Shown in pieces: positions 48,806 to 56,561 of a DNA stretch of 56,561 bases. The first letter of the stretch is position 1, and every line of letters starts with the position of its first letter. Position numbers and translations under genes: made by a program. The DNA is taken from the NCBI GenBank assembly GCA_947629265.1, contig CANRCZ010000005.1:1-56561 (forward strand). Reading direction: 5' to 3'. The notes below the pieces were generated by a model. That model was not told the DNA's origin, ran no database searches, and worked only from the letters and a program-made list of their open reading frames with translations. The stretch comes from an uncultured Bacilli bacterium (lineage in GTDB: Bacteria > Bacillota_I > Bacilli_A > RF39 > UBA660).

Positions 48806-50410
48806 ATGAAAAGAAATATTTTAATAGGTGGGGCTTGGCCATATGCTAATAATTCACTACATATAGGACATTTGGCAGCTTTATTACCAGGTGATATTAT
48901 AGCTAGATACCATCGTGGTTTAGGTGATGAGGTTATATACGTATCAGGAACTGATTCCCATGGTACACCTATAACTGAACGAGCTAAAAAAGAGGGAAAA
49001 AATCCAGCCGAAATAGCTGAATTCTATCATAAAGAATTTAGTAAAAACTTTAAAGATTTAGACTTTTCTTACGATTTATATACAGCTACATATACCGATT
49101 ACCATAAACAAAAAGTTCAAGAATACTTTAAAAGAATAATGGATAATGGTTATATCTTCGAACAAGAAGAAATGCAAGAATACTGTCCAAAATGTAATAA
49201 TTACTTATCAGATAGAGAGATCATCGGTAAATGTCCACGTTGTGGTGGAGTAGCAAAAGGCGATCAATGTGAAGAATGTTTAACTAGTCTAGAAACTAGT
49301 GAAATCTTAGATAAACATTGTAAAGAATGTGGTAGTGAGGTTATTTTAAAACCAAACAAACACCTTTATTTTAAACTACCAGAATTTAAAGAACAATTAA
49401 AAGAATTCATCAAAACTAACAGTACTAACTGGCGTAAAAACGCTATCAATGAATCTAATAAATACCTAAATACCGAAATGCCTAATCGGGCAGCTACTAG
49501 ACAACTTACTTGGGGTATTGAGGTACCAGTAAAAGGTTACGAAGATAAAAGAATATACGTATGGATCGAAGCCGTTTTAGGATATTTAACAGCCGCTAAT
49601 AAAGTAGCTGAAGAAAAAGGTATCGATTTTGAAGAATTTATTAAAAAATCCGATAAATTCAAATCTTACTACGTCCATGGTAAAGATAATATCCCATTCC
49701 ATACTATCATTTTCCCATCATTACTTTTAGCGATCGATCCTAATATCGGTCTACCAAACGAGATTATCTCAAGCGAATACATGAACATGAACGATGAAAA
49801 AATGAGTAAAAGTAAAGGTAACTTAGTTACTATAAGTGAACTTGTAGATAATTTCGATAAAGATACGATTAGATACTATATGATAGCTTGTGGTCCAGAA
49901 AAAAAGGACGTCAATTTCTCATATAGTGATTTAATAACTACCCATAATAAATTTTTAGTAGGAGTTTTAGGTAACTTTGTCAATCGAAATTTATCGTTCA
50001 TCAATAAAAAATTTGATGGCTTAATTGCTAGTGGTAATATCGATAAAACGATCAAAGAAAAAACTATTAAACTATATGATGAGGTAGGTAGTTTAATCGA
50101 AAAAGGTGAAATTAAAGCAGCCTTAGAAAAATGTATGGATTACGTTATATCAGGTAATAAATACTACGATGAAAATACTCCTTGGATCAAAGTTAAAGAA
50201 AATATAAACGAATTCAACGATATAACTTATACATGTATATACATGATCGCTAATATCGCTAATTTATTTTATCCATTCATACCTACAACTTGTGAAAAAA
50301 TCAAAAAAATGTTATCTTTAAAACCTTATAAATGGGAAGAAGAAGAGATAACGGGCAATATTGAAATTAAAGACTTACAAATATTATTTGAACGAATAGA
50401 AGGTGAATAA
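48806..50410 (+). CDS. metG: Methionine--tRNA ligase
   Basis: GGAWPYANNSLHIGHLAALLPGD, Zn-binding Cys clusters, MSKSKGN. Confidence 0.97.
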   Translation: MKRNILIGGAWPYANNSLHIGHLAALLPGDIIARYHRGLGDEVIYVSGTDSHGTPITERAKKEGKNPAEIAEFYHKEFSKNFKDLDFSYDLYTATYTDYHKQKVQEYFKRIMDNGYIFEQEEMQEYCPKCNNYLSDREIIGKCPRCGGVAKGDQCEECLTSLETSEILDKHCKECGSEVILKPNKHLYFKLPEFKEQLKEFIKTNSTNWRKNAINESNKYLNTEMPNRAATRQLTWGIEVPVKGYEDKRIYVWIEAVLGYLTAANKVAEEKGIDFEEFIKKSDKFKSYYVHGKDNIPFHTIIFPSLLLAIDPNIGLPNEIISSEYMNMNDEKMSKSKGNLVTISELVDNFDKDTIRYYMIACGPEKKDVNFSYSDLITTHNKFLVGVLGNFVNRNLSFINKKFDGLIASGNIDKTIKEKTIKLYDEVGSLIEKGEIKAALEKCMDYVISGNKYYDENTPWIKVKENINEFNDITYTCIYMIANIANLFYPFIPTTCEKIKKMLSLKPYKWEEEEITGNIEIKDLQILFERIEGE

Positions 50411-51393
50411 TGAAAAGATTGCTTACCGGATTAAAACCAAGTGGTGAACTAACCTTAGGTAGCTATGTTGGAGCTATAAAACAGATAGTCGATATGCAAA
50501 AAGACTATGAAACATTTTTATTTGTTCCCGATATGCATGCTATTACTGTTAGTCAAGATCCTGAAATATTAAGAGAGCGAATTAAAAAAAATGTAGCGTT
50601 ATATTTAGCATGCGGTGTCGATAAAGAAAACGTTATCATATACTTACAATCAGAAAATTTATATCATGCTAATCTATCTTGGATTTTAGAATGTAATACT
50701 TATATGGGTGAAGCTTCAAGAATGACCCAATTTAAAGATAAATCAAGAAAAAATGAAAACGTATCAGTTGGTTTATTTACATATCCTATTTTGATGGCTG
50801 CCGATATACTACTATATGATGCCGATGTCATTCCCGTAGGAATTGATCAAAAACAACATGTTGAATTAGCCCGTAATATCGCTACTCGTTTTAACAATAA
50901 ATATGGTGATACTTTTAAATTAACAGAACCATTTATACCTAAAGTAGGAGCTAAAATCAAAGATTTACAAGATCCTACTAAAAAGATGAGCAAATCAGAT
51001 GACAGCTATAAAGGAACTATTTTGTTATTAGATAGTGAACAAGATATAAGAAAGAAGATCATGTCAGCAGTTACTGATAGTGATAGTAAAATATATTTTG
51101 ATGAAGAAAATAAACCAGGTATATCTAATCTTATCACTATTTATAGTGCCCTTAGTGGTTTATCTATCGATTCAGTTGTCGATAAATATAAGGATTATAA
51201 TTATGGTAATTTTAAAAAAGAGGTCGCTGATTTAGTTGTAAATGTTATATTAAATATTCAAAAAAAATATGATGAGATAATAAATTCTAATATCATCGAC
51301 GAGGTTTTAGATAAAGGACTTAAAATAACCAATGCTTTAGCGAAAGCTAAATATGAAGAGGTATGTCATAAAGTTGGTTTTGGAAGATATTAA
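50410..51393 (+). CDS. trpS: Tryptophan--tRNA ligase
   Basis: LLTGLKPSGELTLGSYVGAI, KKMSKSDD. Confidence 0.97.
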   Translation: MKRLLTGLKPSGELTLGSYVGAIKQIVDMQKDYETFLFVPDMHAITVSQDPEILRERIKKNVALYLACGVDKENVIIYLQSENLYHANLSWILECNTYMGEASRMTQFKDKSRKNENVSVGLFTYPILMAADILLYDADVIPVGIDQKQHVELARNIATRFNNKYGDTFKLTEPFIPKVGAKIKDLQDPTKKMSKSDDSYKGTILLLDSEQDIRKKIMSAVTDSDSKIYFDEENKPGISNLITIYSALSGLSIDSVVDKYKDYNYGNFKKEVADLVVNVILNIQKKYDEIINSNIIDEVLDKGLKITNALAKAKYEEVCHKVGFGRY

Positions 51394-51401
51394 AATAATT
51401 A

Positions 51402-51426
51402 GGACTGTTAAAAAACAGTCTTTTAT
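51402..51426 (+). terminator. Rho-independent terminator
   Basis: GGACTGTT-aaaa-AACAGTCTTTTATTT. Confidence 0.75.
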
Positions 51427-51524
51427 TTATATTGTAATTAAAATAAAGTTTTTTTATTATAAATTTTAATATATTGGTTGTATTTTAAAAACTTTAATAG
51501 TATACTTAAATTAGGAGTGGTAGT

Positions 51525-51944
51525 ATGGCTTTAATATGGTTATTAATAGTAATATTGTTGTCAATTGTTGAAATTATGACAGTTAATTTAACGACTATAT
51601 GGTTTATCATAAGTGGTCTTGTAGCGTTCTTATTATCGTTTGTTAATGTAAGCTACAACGTTCAATTTTGTGTCTTCGCTATTTTAGGTATCATCTTACT
51701 TGTAACAACTAAAAAATGGTTGCAAAGTAAAATCGACTCTAAAAAGGTCAGAACTAATTTAGATAGAGTTATCGGTATGACCGGTATCGTTACTGAAGAA
51801 ATTAGCAAAAAAGAAAATGGCGAGGTAAAAGTCGATGGCAAAAGATGGACGGCAGTATCAGATCATAAATTAAAAGTTGGTGATACTGTTAAAATACTTG
51901 ATATAAATGGCGTAAAATTAATTGTCGAAAAGGAGGATGATTAA
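51525..51944 (+). CDS. NfeD family protein
   Basis: Two to three TMs plus OB-fold (VIGMTGIVTEEI...GEVKVDGKRWTAVSD); paired with stomatin. Confidence 0.9.
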   Translation: MALIWLLIVILLSIVEIMTVNLTTIWFIISGLVAFLLSFVNVSYNVQFCVFAILGIILLVTTKKWLQSKIDSKKVRTNLDRVIGMTGIVTEEISKKENGEVKVDGKRWTAVSDHKLKVGDTVKILDINGVKLIVEKEDD

Positions 51945-52838
51945 ATGGAATTTTTATTTTATTTATTGATTTTAATAATCGTAATCGTAATTCCCAATAT
52001 TAAAATAGTGCCACAAGCTAAAGCATATGTTATCGAACGTATCGGTTCATATTATACGACTTGGCAAAATGGCCTACATGTTAAAATACCTTTTATCGAT
52101 CGAATAGCTAGTACCGTATCATTAAAAGAAATCGTTAAAGATTTTGCCCCACAACCCGTAATTACTAAAGATAATGTTACTATGCAGATCGATACTGTTG
52201 TTTACTTTCAAATAACAGATTCTAAACTATATACTTATGGCGTTGAAAACCCTATCAATGCTATCGAAAATTTAACTGCAACCACTTTGCGTAATATCAT
52301 CGGTGAGTTAGAACTTGATCAAACATTAACGAGCCGTGATATAATTAATTCTAAGATGCGTGCTATTTTAGATGAAGCAACTGATCCATGGGGTATCAAA
52401 GTAAATAGAGTCGAGGTTAAAAATATTATTCCACCTCGTGATATTCAAGAAGCCATGGAAAAACAGATGCGAGCTGAACGTGAAAGAAGAGAAAAAATCC
52501 TACAAGCCGAGGGTGAGAAAAAATCTAGCATTTTAATTGCCGAGGGTGAAAAAGAAAGTGCTATCTTAAGAGCAGAAGCCAAAAAGGAATCACAAATTAA
52601 AATCGCTGAAGGTGAAGCTGAAGCTTTAATGAAATTAAAAGAAGCTGAAGCTAATGGTATTAAGGTTTTAAAAGAAGCTAAAGCTGATAAGGCCGTTTTA
52701 ACTTTAAAAAGTTTTGAAACTCTATCTAAAGTAGCGGATGGTAAGGCAACTAAGATAGTTGTTCCATCTGAGCTTCAAAATATAGCGACTATTGGTTCAA
52801 CAATCGAGGCAATGTTTAAAGATAAGGAAGAAAAATAA
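51945..52838 (+). CDS. SPFH/Band 7 (stomatin/paraslipin-like) protein
   Basis: VPQAKAYVIERIGSYYTTWQNGLHVKIPFIDRIA; long Glu/Ala/Lys coiled-coil. Confidence 0.95.
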   Translation: MEFLFYLLILIIVIVIPNIKIVPQAKAYVIERIGSYYTTWQNGLHVKIPFIDRIASTVSLKEIVKDFAPQPVITKDNVTMQIDTVVYFQITDSKLYTYGVENPINAIENLTATTLRNIIGELELDQTLTSRDIINSKMRAILDEATDPWGIKVNRVEVKNIIPPRDIQEAMEKQMRAERERREKILQAEGEKKSSILIAEGEKESAILRAEAKKESQIKIAEGEAEALMKLKEAEANGIKVLKEAKADKAVLTLKSFETLSKVADGKATKIVVPSELQNIATIGSTIEAMFKDKEEK

Positions 52839-52925
52839 TCTTCTTTTTTGTAACAATCGTGTTTTAATTGTAGTAAAAAAGTGATATAATTAAAAGGCTG
52901 TTTGTTTTTTAAAAGGAGGATTAAA

Positions 52926-53537
52926 GTGTTAGAAGAAGAAAAAGAGCAACTTAGTATGTCTAAAGAGACTTTAATTTTGATGAATAAAGTTGCAACTGAT
53001 GATGTAAAACAAATAAGTAAAGAAATAAGTACAAATAGGGAATTTATGAGTATTAAAAACCCTAGTAATTTAATATTCAAATATTTATCGATTCCTTTTA
53101 TAGTTACCCTTATTATGGCCGATTTAGTATTAGCGAAATCCTTTAATCTAAGTATTTACAATATCGAGATTTTGATTTCATCATTAATTATGAGTGGTGG
53201 CTTTATAGCGATCATAACTAGTAACATAGTCTACTATAAGAAAAAAGATTTTAAAATGAGAAATCCATATTTTGATTATAGTAAAACTTTAAAAAACGCT
53301 AAAGAAGAAATTCAAACTAAAACTAACCAAATTAAAAAAATTAAAGATGAAATAAACAAAAGAAATATCGAAATTAACAACATAAACTTAGATATTAGTT
53401 TGTTAGAAGAAAGGATTAATACTAAAGAAAATCCTAAAGAGGTAGATAGAATCGATAAATATATGAGTATCTTAGATGAATATGAACTAAAAGAAAAACC
53501 AAAACAGAAAATAAAGACGAAAAATAAAAGGAGTTAA
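52926..53537 (+). CDS. Hypothetical coiled-coil membrane protein
   Basis: GTG 52926 after AAAGGAGG; two TMs; helical C-terminus. Confidence 0.75.
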   Translation: MLEEEKEQLSMSKETLILMNKVATDDVKQISKEISTNREFMSIKNPSNLIFKYLSIPFIVTLIMADLVLAKSFNLSIYNIEILISSLIMSGGFIAIITSNIVYYKKKDFKMRNPYFDYSKTLKNAKEEIQTKTNQIKKIKDEINKRNIEINNINLDISLLEERINTKENPKEVDRIDKYMSILDEYELKEKPKQKIKTKNKRS

Positions 53538-53539
53538 CA

Positions 53540-54850
53540 ATGAAGAAATTATATGTAAAAGACTTAAAAAATCACTATGACGAAGAAATAAATTTTTCTG
53601 GTGTTGTCGATAATATTAGAAATTTACAATACGTAATTTTTATGATCCTAAGAGATAATACGGGAAAAGTTCAAGTTACTATCGAAAAAGAGGGTAACGA
53701 TGAACTAGTTAAAAAAGTCGAAGAAATTACCTTAGAAAGTACCGTTAAAATAAATGGTAAACTAATCGAAAGTCCTAAAGTAAAACTTGGTGGTATGGAA
53801 ATTATCCCTAACAATATCGAAATAACCTCACTATCTATGAGTGAATTACCTATCGATATTAAAGATAAAGATAATACCTTAAGAGAAACAAGATTGGATT
53901 ATCGTTTCCTAGATTTAAGAAGAGAAGATAATCAATTGTTATTTACATGTGAATCATACATTCAAAGGATGATGAGAGAGTACTGGTATAATAACGGTTA
54001 TACTGAAATTCATACCCCTAAAATCAGCGCTAAAGCCGCTGAAAGTGGCGCTGAAACATTTAAGTTAGATTACTTTGGTAAAGAAGCTACTTTAAGTCAA
54101 TCACCACAATTTTATAAACAGATGGCAATGTCATCAGGTTTCGATAAAGTCTTTGAAATTGGACCAGTTTTTAGAGCCGAAAACTCTCATACCTCTTACC
54201 ATGCTACCGAAATATGGATGGTCGATGTCGAGATATCTTGGATCGAATCTTATTTGGATGTCATGGAAGAAGAAGAAAACTGGATAAGATATTTCATGAC
54301 TAACTTAAAAGAAAAATATGGTGAAAAAATTAAAGAACAATTTGGTGTTGAGGTAAGTGATACGTCAAAACCTTTCCCTAGAATAACTTTTGAAGATGCT
54401 AAAAAGATCTGTAAAGAGGTCTATAATTACCAAGCAGTTAAAGAAGATGACCTAGAACGTGGTGAAGAAGAATTAATATGTAAATACGCTAAAGAAAAAT
54501 ACGATAGTGATTTCGTCTTTATAACTAATTTCCCATATAGTGCTAGAAGCTTTTACGTTATGAAAGATGAAGCAGGTGTAACCCAAACCTACGACTTATT
54601 ATTTAAAGGTGTTGAAATAACTAGTGGAGCACAAAGAGAACATCGCTACGATATTCTAAAAAAACAAATAGCTGAAAAAGGAATTGATCCAAAAGACTTA
54701 GATTTCTATCTAGAGTTCTTTAAATACGGTGTTCCACCACATGGTGGTTTCGGTGTTGGATTAGGTCGCATAATGATGCGCATCTTTGAAATTGACAACA
54801 TAAGAGAAGCGACATTTATATATCGTGGACCAACAAGATTAAATCCTTAA
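53540..54850 (+). CDS. aspS: Aspartate--tRNA ligase, archaeal/non-discriminating type
   Basis: 436 aa class IIb synthetase with no bacterial GAD insert; RLDYRFLDLRRED, FRAENSHTSYHATE, GVGLGRIMMRIF. Confidence 0.85.
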   Translation: MKKLYVKDLKNHYDEEINFSGVVDNIRNLQYVIFMILRDNTGKVQVTIEKEGNDELVKKVEEITLESTVKINGKLIESPKVKLGGMEIIPNNIEITSLSMSELPIDIKDKDNTLRETRLDYRFLDLRREDNQLLFTCESYIQRMMREYWYNNGYTEIHTPKISAKAAESGAETFKLDYFGKEATLSQSPQFYKQMAMSSGFDKVFEIGPVFRAENSHTSYHATEIWMVDVEISWIESYLDVMEEEENWIRYFMTNLKEKYGEKIKEQFGVEVSDTSKPFPRITFEDAKKICKEVYNYQAVKEDDLERGEEELICKYAKEKYDSDFVFITNFPYSARSFYVMKDEAGVTQTYDLLFKGVEITSGAQREHRYDILKKQIAEKGIDPKDLDFYLEFFKYGVPPHGGFGVGLGRIMMRIFEIDNIREATFIYRGPTRLNP

Positions 54851-54878
54851 AAAAAGTGAATGAAACATTCATTTTTTT
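54850..54878 (+). terminator. Rho-independent terminator
   Basis: AAAAAGTGAATG-aaa-CATTCATTTTTTT. Confidence 0.8.
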
Positions 54879-54974
54879 ATGCAGAAAAATGTCATATTTC
54901 GTAATCTTTTGCTTGTAATTGATACTTTATAGTGATATAATAAAACCAGCGTGTACGAAGGGAGGGATTATCAG

Positions 54975-55169
54975 ATGGCTACAGTAGTTGTAAGAAATGG
55001 AAATGTAGATGGAGCTTTAAGAACTTTAAAACAAATAGGTGCTAAAGATGGTTCTTCTAGAAAATTACGCGATAGACAAGAAGGTTACATGAAACCAGGA
55101 GCTAAAAGAAGAAAAGAAAAAGCTGAAAATATAAAAAATAGTAGAAAACGTAGTAGACGTGATTATTAA
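54975..55169 (+). CDS. rpsU: 30S ribosomal protein S21
   Basis: ATVVVRNGNVDGALRTLKQIG...KPGAKRRKEKAENIKNSRKRSRRDY; ATG 54975. Confidence 0.95.
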   Translation: MATVVVRNGNVDGALRTLKQIGAKDGSSRKLRDRQEGYMKPGAKRRKEKAENIKNSRKRSRRDY

Positions 55170-55188
55170 GGACCTTTTGGTCCTTTTA
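55168..55188 (+). terminator. Hairpin terminator
   Basis: AAGGACC-tttt-GGTCCTTTT. Confidence 0.7.
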
Positions 55189-55202
55189 TAGAAAGGAATT
55201 GT

Positions 55203-55640
55203 ATGAGAAATAGAATATTAGATGATTTAAAAGAAGCTATGAAAGCTCAAGATAAGGATTTATTAGCGGTTATCAGAGCTGTTAAAGGAGCTATGCAATT
55301 AGAAGAAATAAGTAAAAAACACGAGCTAACCGATGAAGAGGTCATCGATGTTATAGCTAAACAAATTAAGATGCGAAAAGAGTCAATCGTCGAATTTGAA
55401 AAAGGTAATCGTAACGATTTAATCGAACAGACGACTAAAGAAATCGAAATATTGAATAAATATATGCCTGAACAATTATCTAAAGAAGAGGTAGAAAATA
55501 TTATCGATGAAGCCTTTAAAGTAGTTAATCCAACATCAAGTTCTGATATGGGTAAAATAATGCGTGAGGTAACTCCTAAATTAAAAGGAAAAGCTGACAT
55601 GAAAGAGGTTAGTGAAATCATTAAAAGTAGACTAAATTAG
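55203..55640 (+). CDS. yqeY: GatB/YqeY domain-containing protein
   Basis: RILDDLKEAMKAQDKDLLAVIRAVKGAM...YMPEQLSKEEVENII. Confidence 0.94.
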   Translation: MRNRILDDLKEAMKAQDKDLLAVIRAVKGAMQLEEISKKHELTDEEVIDVIAKQIKMRKESIVEFEKGNRNDLIEQTTKEIEILNKYMPEQLSKEEVENIIDEAFKVVNPTSSSDMGKIMREVTPKLKGKADMKEVSEIIKSRLN

Positions 55641-55696
55641 TCTTTTTTTTATGTTCTTAATAAGTTTTTAAAGCATATAATTTACTGGTGATAGAT

Positions 55697-56479
55697 ATGG
55701 AATTAAAAATAGGTGATTATGTTACTAGAAAGTCATATAATAACGATATCGTCTTTAAAATTATCAAAATAGAAAACGATGTTTATTATTTAAAAGGTAA
55801 AAATATAAGACTTTATGCTGATAGCAATAAAGATGATTTAAACGTTGTTAATAAAGATGAAGATATCGAGGGTGACACCAATTTTCTCGATCGGATTAAA
55901 CCCGTTCCTCTAGATAGAGATGATTATTTTTATATTCCAGGTAAGATATTACATATCGACGGTGATAAAGAATATCTAAATAGGTGTTTAAAATACTATG
56001 AATCATCTAATATAATGGCTTTAGGTATCAAAGAAAATGAAAAGGATATACCAGGAAAAATAGGTGGTTTATTAAAAGAATATAATCCTAATATCGTCGT
56101 TATAACAGGACACGATGCTTATTATAAAAAAGTTGGTGAATTTACCGATATCAATTCATATAAAAATAGCAAATACTATGTTGATTCAATTAAAGAAGCT
56201 AGAAAATATGAAAAAAGTCATGAAAAATTAATTATCATCGCTGGTGGATGTCAATCAGATTATGAAGAATTGATCAAAGCTGGTGCCAATTTTGCATCCA
56301 GTCCCAAAAGGGTTAATATTCATGCTTTAGATCCCGCTATTGTAGCAACTAAAATGAGTTTATCAGATATATCTAAAGAAATTGATATTAAAAAGATATT
56401 AGATAGTACTAAATATGGTAGTGATGGTATGGGTGGTATTATAACCAAAGGAACAATGTATATTGGTTATCCTAGATAA
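55697..56479 (+). CDS. yabG: Sporulation-specific peptidase YabG
   Basis: MELKIGDYVTRKSYNNDIVFKI...VVITGHDAYYKK...IIAGGCQSDYEELIKAGANFASSPKRVNIHALDP; ATG 55697. Confidence 0.92.
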   Translation: MELKIGDYVTRKSYNNDIVFKIIKIENDVYYLKGKNIRLYADSNKDDLNVVNKDEDIEGDTNFLDRIKPVPLDRDDYFYIPGKILHIDGDKEYLNRCLKYYESSNIMALGIKENEKDIPGKIGGLLKEYNPNIVVITGHDAYYKKVGEFTDINSYKNSKYYVDSIKEARKYEKSHEKLIIIAGGCQSDYEELIKAGANFASSPKRVNIHALDPAIVATKMSLSDISKEIDIKKILDSTKYGSDGMGGIITKGTMYIGYPR

Positions 56480-56480
56480 G

Positions 56481-56552
56481 GGGGTAGTCTGAAAACAAAA
56501 CAAAGGTTATTTTATAAAAATAAGTAAAAAAGGGCAGACTTCCCCTTACCCC
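56481..56552. repeat. Imperfect inverted repeat at the 3' edge of the window
   Basis: GGGGTAGTCTG (56481-56491) pairs with CAGACTTCCCC (56535-56545), 10/11; GGGGTA also pairs with TACCCC (56547-56552). Confidence 0.5.
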
Positions 56553-56561
56553 AAAGAAAGT

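Noticed and set aside
1-56561. Alternative genetic code (UGA = Trp), considered because of the very low GC
   Set aside because: Several well-conserved genes (M50 protease, rsmH, PfkB-like) end precisely at TGA, and conserved proteins contain no internal TGA.
1-56561. CRISPR arrays, tRNA, rRNA or complete IS elements
   Set aside because: No regularly spaced repeats, cloverleaf/rRNA signatures or intact transposase found by eye; only an Rpn-type C-terminus at the left edge.

Overview
This 56.6 kb window is a low-GC, densely coding, almost entirely plus-strand segment of a Bacillota (Bacilli-like) chromosome using standard code 11 (TGA works as a stop, e.g. after the M50 protease and rsmH). Most of it is core housekeeping: rplU-prp-rpmA behind a spoIVFA/spoIVFB-like pair, topA, mtaB, transketolase, deoD, an M16 peptidase pair, mutS, mraZ-rsmH-ftsL-PBP, uppS, uvrC, a two-component system, ffh, metG, trpS, nfeD-stomatin, an archaeal-type aspS, rpsU, yqeY and yabG. 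Spore-related genes (SpoIVFA/B-like, CotD-like, YabG) point to a sporulating or formerly sporulating lineage. Most interesting observations: (1) a ~2.6 kb islet (HExxH metallopeptidase, self-inhibited-type Fic, PHP phosphoesterase) lies between direct duplications of its own flanks, a frameshifted ffh 3' end plus a truncated cotD-like gene; (2) a LexA-like box sits inside a consensus promoter upstream of an unannotated 46-aa single-TM peptide next to tkt, resembling the yneA-tkt SOS locus; (3) the transketolase homolog has lost most of its canonical active-site histidines; (4) an adenylate-forming enzyme is paired with a hybrid histidine kinase of mosaic composition; (5) a divergent XRE/orphan locus contains a shared inverted repeat. 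No tRNA, rRNA, CRISPR array or complete transposon was found. All calls come from reading the sequence and ORF translations; no searches were run.
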